From assembly GCF_018991925.1 (NCBI RefSeq), contig NW_024753828.1, positions 1,182,361 through 1,246,360 on the forward strand: DNA of 64,000 nucleotides, given 5' to 3'. Shown piece by piece: positions 45,004-57,639 of this stretch (positions are counted from its first letter, which is position 1; each line of letters begins with the position of its first letter). The DNA is from Homarus americanus (Eukaryota; Arthropoda; Malacostraca; Decapoda; Nephropidae). The notes under the pieces were generated by a model. The model saw nothing but the letters and a program-made list of their open reading frames with translations, searched no databases and had not been told where the DNA came from. A program made the translations under genes and the position numbers.

Positions 45004-45574
45004 TTAACTATGGCGACATCGACTGGAGAAACAGAGTCCACCCCGATAACTTGAATAACCCTGCTACTCTTTTTGTAGAAACAAGATAATTTTCTGTTCC
45101 AACATGTGAGAGACCCGACACATTACAGAGGAGCGAAACCTCAAGCCCTTGACTCATAACAAACGAGGATATGGTGGCAAACTAGAACACTGCCTTTGAT
45201 TGGCACCAGTCACCATACAGTGTTGTCATTCAGATTTAACTGTTACCTAGTTCAAGATAAGGCCAGCCAAGTGCAAATATTACAAGGGAAATTACAATGG
45301 GATGAGGAAGAGATGAGGGGTATCAACTGGCCTGACTTATTAAAGTACAAGAACGCAGACACTATGCTGAATATCATAACTAGTAAAATGACCCATTGAT
45401 CGATAAATATATACCCAAAGACCAAACCCAGTGCTTCTAAGAATACGAGAGGATCACTACATGAACCATGCGGCGGTCGACAAAATTAAAAACCAGAAAT
45501 TCAAGACGTGGGTGGGTCAAACGATGAGCAAGACAGGAGGATGTATGCAAGGCAAAACCAAGCAAATAAATTAG
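45004..45574 (+). pseudogene. LINE-A fragment, endonuclease middle part
   Basis: Corresponds to 35757-36358 with many one- to three-base indels (TNYGD, IGTSHHTVLSFRFNCYLVQD, INWPDLLKYKNADTMLNIIT). It joins on the left to the part at 31653-32245 and on the right to 47904. Confidence 0.75.
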
Positions 45575-47903
45575 TGTAATGACCACGGTCTTACACGTCA
45601 GTTAGCGCCAAAATCGAATGATTCATATTACGCTCAATAGCCCACAAAACATGTAACTCGGCTTTCGTTTGAGTCCTCCATCTGAGGAGTCCGTTTTCTC
45701 ATCACTTCAAGACACCTCAGTCCTCCGTTATCCCATTTTCTCTGACTTACTGAAACCAACCTCTCTATAAAATGAATTTGAGTGTGAGAGAGAACACCCT
45801 TGTTTTGAGTCAACTTAGATATGTCTGTTTACAGTTGGAACATTCAAGATCCATTGTGAGGGGGGTAGAATGCTTCAACTGTCCTTATCGTTAGTAGAAC
45901 GTGTCAAGTAAGTGAGTGTCGAGTTTGCCAGCTAGAGTGGCGTATTTTATGTCGTCCGTGGGGGTATCCATGAGTTTCTGATCGCGCCTGAAGTTATATC
46001 ATTTTGTCGCCCCGACATCAGAGAATCTGATGTTTATAGTTTAATTAGTGTCAGTTGTCTATTTGAGAAAGTCATTAATCTCCTGAACTATTCTGTCAAC
46101 TGGTATAATCTCCAAGATCTAGCGCCTCCCCGTGAATAGCCCCTTGTTTGCCTCAGGCCTGAGCTTGCAGAATTAATGTTATCGACGTGTATATTCCACC
46201 TTTTCCTGGCAAGCTCAACCTCTGATTAGATTATATGAATAGACATAGGAAATTACCCTGATCAAGAACACCGGAGTTCATAACTAAGTATACAGTGATC
46301 CAAAATGATAGAGAAGTTTTGTTGTTGGTAAGATCGGCCCTTCTGGTATGAATACGGAGGCCCAAGCTGCCCCGCGAGTGCACGTATATACCTCGACACG
46401 AGGGAGAATCACGCATTCGTGACTTCCTCAACATCTCTCCAGGTATGTTAACGTGTGTTCCCGCCGCCTATTAATTCAGTTTAACTTAGTCAATTTTGGT
46501 GAATATCAGTGCTCATGTGTTAACATAGTGAATTCTGTGCCAATTAAGTCGAGTAACGTAGAGATTTAGATATTGTCTGAACCGTTGCCAGGCGTATGTT
46601 TTGTATAGTTGAAGTTAGACCTTTAGGCATTCGTGACTTCCTCAACGTCTCTCCAGTGTGTTGAGCTGAATACTCATCGGCTAACGTGGGGCGGTAACCG
46701 GGTTGGACGATGCCGTAATTCGACAGGACTGAACTGGGAAGTCCGTTTCCTGCAAATCAGTCGCCAACTCCCTGAGCGTGCGTCGGTCTACAACCGACCC
46801 CTAACAGCGATCTTCATTTGTTGTAGAGACCAGCGTTACCCTGGGGCACTCCTCACAGTTACATAGGCCTAAGTATTATGGTACCTTGTTTGGGGGATAA
46901 CTAGCAGAAATATAGTATCCCAGGTTAAGTATTGAACCACTGAATGAGAGTTAAAAGTGCCATGTTGTTCCTTGTGAATTAACAGGAGGTATTGTATGTT
47001 GAGATAATTGTGGAGTTGTCCAGTGTGCTATGTATTCATTGGTAGTGACCATGAAATGATAATCTGAGAGTATAATGATATAACCAAGAAGTGAAGAGTT
47101 AATTTGCTACTTGGTAAGGTAAGACCTGAGGGTCCAATGATATCTGGTGTATACCCAGTACTGAATATCATTTGGCAGAGTGACAATACCACAATTGTCG
47201 GTTGAAGTAATAAGTATTTGGAGGTATTTAATGAGGTAATAAGTTCTTGAAGTGTTTGATGACTTAAGAAACAAATTGCAGTTCTGTTTTGTCTGAGTGA
47301 ATCTAAGATGCATCTTATCCAATCACTGTGTTAATAAATATTGAATTAGTAATCTATATCTACGAGTATCACCACTCTATCCTTTCCCACATTGGTTCTC
47401 AGAAAATAACTAACTCACGTGCCTAGAAGCTTGCTACCTAACAGTTAACTAAGAGATGTTATATTCTAGAAAAATCCTGGGTGGTGGCAGGCTACCGTTG
47501 TAAGTATAATAAGTGTGGTAATAACAAAGACATGGTTTCCCAGGTTAATCCATGGTTTAGAATATAACTAGAACCAAATAGATGGAAGAGATCATAATAT
47601 ATGACAGGAAATGAAAAGAAAGAACATTGACTTGGAAAACATAAGCAGAGAAGCATAAGAGTTACTTATATAAGAATATATAAGAATATAAGGTATATAG
47701 AGAGAAAGAACATATAAGAATATAAGCAAGAATATATAAAGTAAGTATGTGTGTAAAGAACTGAAGAAGGATAAGTATATAAAACCGGATACTCATTGGA
47801 AAGAATGCTACAGAACAAATAAGTATATGAATAAATAGAATACTAACAGAAAAATAATATCTATATGGTAAATTCTTAAAAAGTGGAAACTCGGCCCGTT
47901 ACA
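45575..47903 (-). repeat. LTR-X, complete-looking copy, 2.3 kb
   Basis: Splits LINE-A. Ends are TGTAATGACC and GGCCCGTTACA (TG...CA, imperfectly inverted). Its right 1 kb matches 32246-33315 inverted and its left 0.2 kb matches 44821-45003 inverted. No protein domain; a solo LTR of a large LTR retrotransposon is the best reading. No clear target duplication. Confidence 0.6.
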
Positions 47904-49511
47904 GTAGGAGGGCTGAAAAGGGAGTTCAGAGGCTGGTTGCACCGAATTCAAGAAGTCAACTAAGGCGTTTTACCGCTATACCAAAGTCGTAGTGAAAACG
48001 CGAGTACCAAAATTATCAGACCTGGAAAAAACTGCAGATGGTAGTTATGCAGATTCTGGCCAGGATAAAGCTGAGGCATTGAACAGCTCTTTTTCCTCAG
48101 TGTTCACAAGAGAGGATCGCCTTCTTCCTGCGTTTGAGGACGAACGGTTCGACACAGCACTGACCCACATTGTGTTCACAGAAAGTGTTAGAAATAAATG
48201 TCAGGCTAAAGGTCCACCAAGAGTCCCTGGACCTGACACATGATGCATCCTAGAGTGCTAAGGGCTGTGCAACAGGCTTACCTGCGAGCCCCTGATTCTG
48301 TTTTGTAAATGCCTGGATGAACAAATGGTCCCACAGTGAATGGAAGAAGTGGCTTATGTGAGTCTATCTTCCAAGAAGGCGATAGGCACTCCCCGAACAA
48401 CTATAGACCGGTGAGCCTGACCAGCATAATATGCGCAAAGTGCCAGGGAAATTATTATCAGAGATGCAGCGATGGAACGTCTACTGAAACAACGCATGAA
48501 TTGCCAACACGGTTTTATGCCGGGGCGCTCTTATGACACGAATTGCTGCTCAAATTGTGGATATTTGGACCCATATTCTAGAACAGGGGTAGTAATATCG
48601 ACAATATTTACCTAGATTTGCCAAGGCTTTCGACGGTATACTTACGAAGGCTAAAAATCAAACTGGAAGAATTACACGGAATTCGGGGAAATATCCTAAG
48701 CGTGGATAAGACTTTCTGACCACCAAGCAATTAATGTGGTGATTAATAGCACAGGAAATCGTCATCTGTACCTGTAACAAATTGGGGTACCACAGGGCAG
48801 TATAAATGGGCCATGTTGTTTGTTTGTTTCATAAATGACATGCCTGACGTTGTACCTCCTCCCATACAAATGTTGCCGATGATGGCAAGTTAACAGGAAA
48901 TTAAGAACCAAGCGGACTGTGAAGAGAGATGCAGAAGGACCTCTGTGGGCTCAGGAATGGTCGAAGAAATGGCTGCTAGCAGATTCAATGTCACGAAGTG
49001 TAGAGGATGCACCTGGGGCGTACCAACAGTAAGGAGGTATTATCATATGTCCCAGCAGGATGAAGAAAATGCACTAGATTGAGACTGTGTGAAGGTCTAG
49101 AGTGTGTATATTGTGTGGGCTTTTTGTGAAGTTCTCGGGCCATTGTGAGGAAGAGATGGAAGTGAGCAAAGTAAATTATTAGATTCTGAAAGATCGTTCC
49201 AGATATCCTAGACGGTCCGTCCCTCGTAACGATCTTCAGGGTAGAGTCTTCACCATCTGGAGTACTGTCACCCCATCTAGTCCCCGATATATACTAAGGG
49301 ACTGTCAGTTGGTTGAAAATGTTCAGGAGGGCCACCAGACTGGTGCCTGCACTTCGGCACCTCAGCTACCCTGAGAGATTGGAGCGCCTGAACTTGCCTG
49401 GCTTATACTGCAGCCGGGGCAAGGGGACCTAGTTGAAGTGTATAAGCATCAGGGGCACTACTCAGTAGAGTGTCGCCTTACTTTGGAGCTGGCGGACGCT
49501 TTCGCCCAAAA
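47904..49511 (+). pseudogene. LINE-A fragment, RT part, indel-rich
   Basis: Corresponds to 36358-37960 of the good copy, in order, but with frequent one- to four-base insertions and deletions, so no frame exceeds about 80 codons. Ends abruptly at GCGGACGCTTTCGCCC, where the second copy of the 38.3-kb block begins. Confidence 0.8.
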
Positions 49512-49614
49512 GATGGAAATATTCTGCAGAACTGGCATTCCCAAGCAAGTGCTAAGCGACAGAGGTAGTCAGTTTACCTCCACCATGATGGAGGAAATAT
49601 TCCGTCTGCTGTCG
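49512..49614 (+). pseudogene. Gypsy element C integrase, core N-part (copy 2)
   Basis: Same as 38320-38422, including LSDRGSQF. Preceded here by truncated LINE-A instead of the LINE-A tail. Confidence 0.85.
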
Positions 49615-51472
49615 TGTACTGCGCACATCATTGTCATTCCTAAAAACCCATTCAATTCATATTACGTTACATAACATTCAAATCCACCGCGCTTGTAGAA
49701 TCTCAGAAAACGGGAAACATTGATGAAGGATAACTCACCTACTCAATGTTACTGAATCATGTGTTGTGTTGGACCCAGGTACGGTTATATAATATTAATT
49801 GTATGTATTCATAGCATTAAGGAGAACTCGGGGTATCCATAAGATAATTGGGAAAGTCCAGTTGAGCCGGACTAGTGTACTGTAGGACTAAGTGTGGATC
49901 ATGGTTTGAAGGTCATACTATTTACGTCTGTGAACGTGTAGCGAACATAACTTCCACAGATATCATATGAAAATACATGAGAACAATGATCTGGAAAAAG
50001 GATAAATGTATCAGAACTATGTGAGGTGTTGGAAGTGACCCAGAAACTATACTTGAAAGGAAATATCTTGTATGCGTCGGGGTGAACTTAATACACCTCG
50101 TATCCTCACGTGACATATACCCACGACATGTACAATGATCAGAGAATCTTATGTCTGTGTTCAAATAGTGCAATGTGTGAGAGGAGGATCCCTAATTACA
50201 GTTTTAAGTGAAGTGGATACACCTACGCCATGAACATTCGGCCTTTGTTTTAGGGAGCGTCCTGTGCCCGCCTCGAGTGTGCCGCGTTGATTTTACCCAC
50301 GAATTAGCAAACCAGAACCTTACCTTAGTGTGTAATTTAGGTTTAAAATATGTGTTTATGAGGCATGAGTGACAATATACCGAAAAGTGTTCAGGTGAGA
50401 ACAGTAAGAAATAAAAGTAAAATTAAAGATTGGAAACTGTAGGCCTACGCTGTGACGAGCGGCGGGGCATTGCCCTCAGTACCCTCCGTTCTACCGTCAC
50501 CTCAGGTCAGTGTCCTATCGGGCTATATCCCGCCCTATAATTAAGGCTTATATAGAAGTTATTACAGTTTAAAGCTTTGCCTGATGTACCAGTAATAGTA
50601 ATGTGTCAGGGTGTGTGATAACCGCCCGTCAGGCATTCTTTCTCAGTACCCTCCGTTCTACCGTCACCTCAGGTCCCATGCAGTCGGAGTGCCTTGCTGC
50701 GCGGCAGCCATTATCCCTGTGAGCGTCCCACCAGGTGGTGACTACTCCCAGCTATGCCAATCCACTGTGAACCTGTGGATTCCCAGCACACCACTCCAAA
50801 TGAGTAGTAACAAATAAGGAGACCGTGAGAAACTCCGCGGTCGTCACTGGGAGCGACCTATAATACCAGGCGTAGAAATAGTACTGGTATGTCTCTTGGT
50901 GAAGCCCTCGTCTTTACCCACCGAGGAAGGTGTGCGAACGAGGCGCCTGTTATGTATACCTAAAAATTATAAGGAGTCCCATACCTGCAGGTGTGGAGTG
51001 TAACAGGTGTGTTGAGATGGTGCTACTATGTATGATAACCGACGGTGCTATACTCCAGGTGGAGCAGTCTGATGTGTTAAAGGGTAGTGTAAGAAGGAAT
51101 GACCGAGGTAAGGAGGTCACAGATTGTTATGCAGTAAGTATGTGGATGACACGCCATTAATGTAAGACGTCTGGTGCCGAGCGGGGGAACCAACATTTTC
51201 GTTATTCTTCTGAGGAAGGCCAATTCATTTGTATGTTTTTTACCAGTATGCTTTATAAGGAATAAATTAATTAAGACATGTTATGGTTTCACCCTTCTTT
51301 CCCCTTATCGATCTGGTCAATGAAAAACCTAACCCAATGCCTAGTCCACTCTGCACGCTACCTAACGAGCTACATGCTGTCCAGAGGGGGTCTGGTGGCA
51401 GCCACCCTCAGAAATTAAGATTAGAGTTAAGTATTTACCCTTAGAATTAGTGACCCCCAGTCTGGCAGTATA
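49615..51472 (+). mobile_element. LTR-like insertion in element C integrase (copy 2)
   Basis: Same as 38423-40280, with the GTCG flanks. Confidence 0.55.
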
Positions 51473-51476
51473 GTCG

Positions 51477-51992
51477 GTAAAAGGACTATGCACATCACCC
51501 TACGACCCGAGTTGCAACGGACTATGCGAGCGATTCAATGGGACGCTAAAGAAAATGCTGAAGAAGATGGCAGCTGAGCAACCAAAGGAATGGCCTCGCC
51601 ACGTTGCTCCCTTGCTTTTTGCATATCGCGAGGTTCCGCAGAGTTCCCTTAAGTTTTCCCCATTCGAATTGCTGTACGGGAGAACTGTTCGAGGACCCTT
51701 GCATATATTGCGTGAATTATGGGATGACAAGCAGCCTGACCCAGAAGTAAAGACCACTTACGCCTATGTCATTGACCTCGCTGACCGTCTTCAAGCTACA
51801 TGTGAGTTGGCCAAACAAGAGCTCATCAACGCCCAGCACACGATAGGAAAACAAAGCTTCGTCAGTTGAACGTTTGGGACAACTGCCTGGTCTTACTCCC
51901 CACTGTGCAGAACAAACTTCTGGCGCAGTGGAAGGGCCCTTACGACTTTATCCAACGTGTATCTGACTACAATTATATTATGTAAGTAGGAA
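51477..51992 (+). pseudogene. Gypsy element C integrase, core C-part and GPY domain (copy 2)
   Basis: Same as 40285-40800: CNGLCERFNGTLKKML and the GPYDFIQRVSDYNYII module. Confidence 0.85.
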
Positions 51993-52105
51993 ATCATCGG
52001 AAAAGATTTCACAGAATATTATTACCAGCAGGATTATCCATCCTTAGGAATACCTGGATTCCGTGAATGGTCACCTGAACAACAGCAGTACAGTACCTAG
52101 AAACT

Positions 52106-53527
52106 GTGAGGGGTCACTACTGTCCGGATAACTCCATCATTTGTGCAGCCGCCGTGGTCCCTACCAGTGACGACGAACACGAACTTATCACTGTACAAGC
52201 CCAGCAGATAGAGACAGCTGATAATATAACCCTGGGGACAAATCTCTCTGACCGGGAAAAAGAACGATTTATGACCCTTCTTCGCCGATTTTCAGATAAT
52301 TTTTTCGGACAAGCATAAAGTTGGCTTGGTTGATGATCATACCATACAATTAATTAGTTCAAAACCTGTACGGGTAAAGCCATACATCATTCCTCGGAGA
52401 CTGGTGGAGCCGGTCAAGCAGGAAATTGGACAGATGGAAGCAGCAGGCATAATTGAAAAGTCCTCATCATCGTATTGCAGTCCCCTCGTGGTAGTCCAGA
52501 AGAAAGATGCAGGTGTGAGAATTTGTGGTGATTACCGGAGGGTGAATGCTATCACCAAGGTGGATGCAGAGCCAATGAGTGACCAGAGGGTTATATTCTC
52601 CAGACTATCCGGCTTAAAAGTATTTTCCAAATTAGATCTAAAAAAAAGTTTTTTTTTTTTCCAAATCCCTCTTCATCCAGACAGCCGACCAATCACAGCT
52701 TTCAGCAGTTCTCCCTTTTGGCCTCGTTAACAGTCCTGCTCTTTTCAACAGAGCAATGCGGAAGGTCCTGCACAATGTTCGCGGAGTAGAAGTCTTCATG
52801 GATGATATCCTCATTCACACTGCCACAATTGAAGAGCATATCATTATCCTTGCACAAGTTTTTCAGAGGCTTCAAGATTTCAACCTTACCATTAAGCCCA
52901 GCAAATGGGAGATCGGCCGATAGGCCCACCACGAAAAAGCAAATAAGATCCTCCTTGGGCCTTGCCGGATACTACAGGGATTTCATCCCAAACTTCGCAG
53001 TGATTGCGCTACCACTCTACGAACTTTTGATAAAACATGCACCAAACAAATTCTAATGGACTTCTCACCACGAAGATTCATTCAAACCTTGAAAAATCAG
53101 ATATGTACACAACCAATTCTTCAGTTGCCTAATTTTGATAAACCTTTTATTCTCAGAACAGACGCTTCTCTGGACGGGATCGGAGCTGTACAGTACTTCT
53201 ACAAGAAATCGAGGGCGAGGTATATCCGGTGACATACCATAACAAAAATCTAAAGCCTGCAGAGAAGAATTACAGCACGGTTGAAACGGAATTACTAGCC
53301 ATAGTGGAAGGTATAAAGAAATATTATTTTTATTTATGTGATGGAAAATTTTCCATCACATGCCCTTAACAAGCCTCCGCACCTCTAAAAACTCAAATGC
53401 AAGATTAACACGGTGGGCGTTATACCTCCAACAATTCAATTTCACGATTCGATATATCGGAGGAAGTGCAAATGTCGGAGCTGATCTTCTTTCTAGACTA
53501 ATGGTAAAGGATACAGATAATCAGTAG
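52106..53527 (+). pseudogene. Gypsy element C linker, RT and RNase H (copy 2)
   Basis: Same as 40914-42335, with the same frameshifts and the FMDD box at about 52798. Confidence 0.85.
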
Positions 53528-53731
53528 ATGAACCAACGTCGGAAACAGGGCCATAGAATTGTAAACTTTTCCTTTCCTAAAGAAAAAATTATTTTCGCAG
53601 GGGCGAATGTCATGCCATGACTATGGACCAGCTGGCTAAGGACTTGTTGGCTGGTTCAAGCAGCAATTACCTCACGTCACAGTGCGTCAAACCGGGACTA
53701 GCCAATGAGTCGGACTCCTGGCTGGCCCAGT

Positions 53732-54472
53732 CAACACTTGCTGCCGTGAGCTGTGTGTGCTGTGGAGTCCTGCCGTGAGCTGGGTGTGCTGTGGGAGTCC
53801 TGCCGTGAGCTGTGTGTGATCTGAGAGTCCTGCCATGAGCTGTGTGCGCTGTTGAGTCCTGCCGTGAGCTGTGTGTGTTGTGGGAGTCCTGCCGTGAGCT
53901 GTGTGCTGTAGGAGTACTGTCATGAGCCGTGGGAGTCCTGCCATGAGCCGTGTGCTGTGGGAGTACTGCCGTGAGCCGTGTGCTGTGGGAATCCTGCCAT
54001 CAGCCGTGTGCTGTGCTGTGAGCCGTGTGCTGTGGGAACCATGAGCCGTGTGCTGTGGGAGTACAGCCGTGAGCGTGCTGTAGGAGCGTGTGCTGTAGAG
54101 TACTCGAGCGTGTGCGTGAGCCAGGAGTACCTGTGTGCTGTGGGAAGAAGCCGTGTGAGTGCTGTATGTAGTACGTGAGCCGTGAGCCGTGTGCTGTGGG
54201 AATCCTGCCGTGAGCCGTGTGCTATAAGAGTATTGTCGTAAGCCGTGGGCTGTGGGAGTCGAGCCGTGTGCTGTGGGAATCCTGCCGTGAACCGTGAGCT
54301 GTGGTAGTACTGCAGTGAGCCGTGTGCTATGGGAGTCCTGCCGTGAGCTGTGTGCTGTGGTAGTACTGCCGTGAGCCGTGTGCTGTGGGAGTCCTGCAGT
54401 GAGACTAGTGCTGTGGGAGTCCTGCCTTGAACCGTGTGCTGTGGGAGTATTGTCGTGAGTCGTAGGAGAGCT
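53732..54472 (+). repeat. Minisatellite (copy 2, 220 bp shorter)
   Basis: Same ends as the array at 42540-43500. The middle (about 54010-54190) has fewer and more scrambled units. Confidence 0.85.
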
Positions 54473-54544
54473 GCCGTGTGTCATACCAGCGTTGAGTGTT
54501 TTAATTATTAAATAGTTAAGTCCACCCTTACACGTTGTTAATAC

Positions 54545-54842
54545 TGTAGTGGATACCTCCCCTACAAACGCTGTTTGTCGCTGAGTAGCCGACCCCGCGA
54601 ATTCCCCAGTGTATGCCTCGTGGTCTAGGTCAACCAGCGCCGCCTTACATAAGACTTGACCTCGTGGTGACCACTCTCTTTCTACCTACACCAACCAGCA
54701 AGCAACACCACCCCCCCTCCTCCTCCTCCTCCTCCTCCTCCTGCCTGGCGGTCCTCGCTCCCGCCGGCGAGCAACCCACAAGCTGGTCCTCTTCTGAGCA
54801 CCCTCACCAACCAGCTCTCTCTACATCACGCTTGTAACCATG
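54545..54842 (+). mobile_element. Solo TRIM LTR, left part, ATAC target duplication
   Basis: The left ATAC is 54541-54544. The LTR is interrupted after GTAACCATG by the CR1 LINE and resumes at 56027. Confidence 0.85.
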
Positions 54843-56026
54843 TAAAGTTATCGAGGTAGTAGATAATGACGAAAATTACGATGTTATTTACTTACTGTAG
54901 ACTTTAGCAAAGCATTTGACAGAGTACCGCATCAGAGGCTTCTGAGACAAATTAAGGCTCATGGTATCGAGGGGAAAGTTTTAAATTGGATAAAATCATG
55001 GCTCACCGATAGACCGTAGAGGGTCAGCATAGATGGTGTTAAATCTGAGTGGGGCCGTGTAACCAGTGGGGTTCCCCAGGGGTCAGTACTAGGCCCACTC
55101 TTGTTCATAATCTACATAAACTATCTAGATAATGGGATCAGCAGTGACATAAGCAAGTTTGCGGATGACACCAAAATAGGGCGGCAGATTAATTCAGAGC
55201 AGGATGCAAATGCATTACAGGAGGATCTAAATAAACTGCAGGGGTGGTCTGAAAAATGGCAAATGAAATTCAACACCAGCAAGTGCAGTGTACTTAATAT
55301 TGGAAGAACAAATACTGATAATGTATACAGCCTTAACAACATCAACCTAGAGAAGTCGACTTGTGAAAGAGACATAGGGGTACTTGTAAGCCCGGACCTA
55401 CGGCCTAGAAAACAGTGCGTTAATGTTCGAAATAAGGCAAACAGAGCATTGGGTTTTATATCTAGAAGTGTAAGTAACAAGAGTGCAGAGGTCTTATTGC
55501 AACTATATCTTGCACTAGTCAGGCCGCACCTCGATTATGCGGTTTAGTTCTGGTGCCCTTATTATAGAATGGATATCAATTCACTAGAGTCGGTGCAGCG
55601 AAGAATGACAAAAATGATTCCGGGACTTAGAAACCTTCCATATCAGGATAGGTTAAAGAAACTTAACTTGCATTCCCTAGAAAGACGAAGAGTGCGGGGA
55701 GATATGATAGAAGTATTTAAGTGGGTGAAAGGAATCAATAAAGGGGATAGATAAAGTTCTTATAATATCCGAGCAGGATAGGACTCGGAGCAACGGATTC
55801 AAGTTGGATAAGTTTAGGTTTAGGAGGAAGATAGGAAGAAACTGGTTCACAAATAGGGTGGTGGACGAGTGGAACAAGCTTAGCAGCTTTGTAGTAAGTG
55901 CGGGAACTCTGGAAAGTTTCAAAAGGAGGCTAGATAGATTCATGGATGATAGAGAGTGGTAGTAACTCTCGACAGGAGCTGCCATGCACAGGCCAACCGG
56001 CTTATTGCAGACTCCTTATGTTCTTA
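54843..56026 (+). pseudogene. CR1-type LINE, 5'-truncated, inside the TRIM LTR
   Basis: RT palm and thumb as in the 43871 copy, then LNLHSLERRRVRGDMIEVFK, a shift at 55755, and NRVVDEWNKLSSFVVSAGTL. It ends with TTATGTTCTTATG-type text like other CR1 tails here. About 1.2 kb, truncated upstream of motif A. Confidence 0.88.
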
Positions 56027-56147
56027 TGCTGCCTTCCCAGCACCAAGCTGCATTGTACATCCAATACAATATGTATACAGAGAGCACATTGTGAGTTTTC
56101 TTTCTCCATCCCATCCTGAGTGTGAACCCAACAACCCGTACCCCACA
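56027..56147 (+). mobile_element. Solo TRIM LTR, right part
   Basis: Resumes CTGCCTTCCCAGCACCAAGC and ends GTACCCCACA, followed by ATAC (56148-56151), which completes the target duplication. Confidence 0.85.
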
Positions 56148-56181
56148 ATACCAACCCTATTGTTCTATTGGAAATAGCATA

Positions 56182-56345
56182 ACATAAGTGTTAGTGACTG
56201 TGTTAGTGACTGTGTAAGCGTTAGTGACTGTGTAAGTGCTAGTGACTGTGTAGGAGTAAGTGACTGTGTAAGAGTAAGTGATTGTGTAAGTGTTCGTGAT
56301 TGTGTAAGTGTTAGTAATTGTGTTAGTGATTGTGTAACTGTGAAG
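56182..56345 (+). repeat. Minisatellite, GTTAGTGACTGTGTAA-type units
   Basis: About ten units of 16-18 bases with variation (GTGCTAGTGACTGTGTAG, GAGTAAGTGATTGTGTAAG). Confidence 0.85.
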
Positions 56346-56392
56346 CTTCTTATCATTAGTACCAATTATTTTTTTGTGAATAATACGAAGAA

Positions 56393-56610
56393 ATGAACGA
56401 TGATCCTAAAAATAATGAGAGAGAGAAATAGTGAACGAGAGAGAAAGAAATTACAAAAAGAGAGAGAAAAATAAAATAAGATAAAAAGAGAGAACGAGAG
56501 TTATAAAAAAGAGAAAAAGAGATTAAGAAAGAGACTGAGATCGAGTCAACGAAAGATAAAAGGTGAGAACGAAAGAGAAAATAAGACAGAGAAAGAGAAA
56601 AAAGCCTATT
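56393..56610 (+). repeat. Purine-rich low-complexity tract
   Basis: GAGAGA/AAAGAG-rich stretch of about 200 bases; frames through it are not genes. Confidence 0.8.
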
Positions 56611-57639
56611 TGCAAACCAAACACCCGACAATTTGCCTCACCCCCTCACCCCCCGCACCTGACAAACACCACAAAACTAAAACATTTCTCATTTGACCCC
56701 AGAGTGTCACGAGGTTACACAGACGCTAGCATGCCTCAGGAACGCCGCTGCACACACACACACACACACACCATCCTCGACACCGGCTCCTACTACCACC
56801 TGAGATCCCTAGTCCGAGAATTGCTGTTCGACACCACAACCGCATCCAGCCCATACGTGCACGAACTGATCTCTATAAGAACAGCCGAGTCCCAACCATT
56901 GTAAAAATTATCAATAACTTGTAATAAACCAGTGTATTCACTCCCAGTAAACACTACTCCTTGCACTGTCACTATGTTGAAATGAACTGTAGTTTGAGCT
57001 TTTCCCCATCTAGTTATTATATATCTTATTTGTGTCATTTATGTTACTTGTATATTATTTGTAATTCGAAACCCATTCCCCAAATATGTAACTGTATATT
57101 TTCAGCCTTCTGGCTGCCAAGCTCTTTCAATAAACCGTTAATTATTATTATTATTATTATTATTATCATTATTATTATTATTATTACACATACAAACACA
57201 CACACACACACGCGCGCGGTTGCGAATAAGTTACCCTCTACGTACAGAACCAAACAAATAATTTATTTGAAATAATCTGTAACATTCAGTGCCATAATAT
57301 CCTGACCCAAAGAATGAGTATGGGGCGCACAATAAACAAGCCGCTGTAAGTGGCAAAATTAAAAAAATTACATGCACACACACACACACACACACACACA
57401 CTCTATATATCTATCTCTCGTTCGGTCAAGCCATGCAAGAGCTTCAGCATGGTGTAAAGGGAACAACCTCCGTGAGACATAGTCGTGATATGTTTAAATT
57501 TATACCAGATGTTTCCCTCTGAGAAACAAGACCTAAATCCCTTGAGAGAGACACACGATTAAGGTACTCGGGTTCTGCTTCCAAGTAAAATACAAGATGG
57601 GTCATCTGGTGGCCTGGTGGTGGTCACTGACTTCTCTCT
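56611..57639. other. Non-coding stretch with simple repeats and a retroposon-like 3' end
   Basis: Contains (CA)n near 56752, TTTCAATAAACCGTTA followed by (ATT)n at 57130-57186 (a LINE/SINE-like tail), (CA)n at 57190 and 57373. The frame 56563-56904 has no recognised domain. No gene supported. Confidence 0.5.

Larger units (their letters stand above)
49512..55692 (+). repeat. Second copy of the 38320-44720 block
   Basis: Collinear with constant offset 11192 from 38320 up to the minisatellite and 10972 after it. No differences noticed outside the minisatellite, which is 220 bases shorter here. Component features are listed separately. Confidence 0.9.

Noticed and set aside
45003..45780. DNA transposon with 200-base terminal inverted repeats
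   Set aside because: The inverted pieces are the ends of two LTR-X copies in opposite orientation around a LINE-A fragment, not the ends of one element.
56182..56345. Possible CRISPR-like or telomere-like repeat
   Set aside because: Short variable 16-18-base units without spacers; an ordinary minisatellite.
56563..56904. Host gene exon
   Set aside because: Begins in a purine-rich low-complexity tract and includes (CA)n; no recognised domain or splice evidence.
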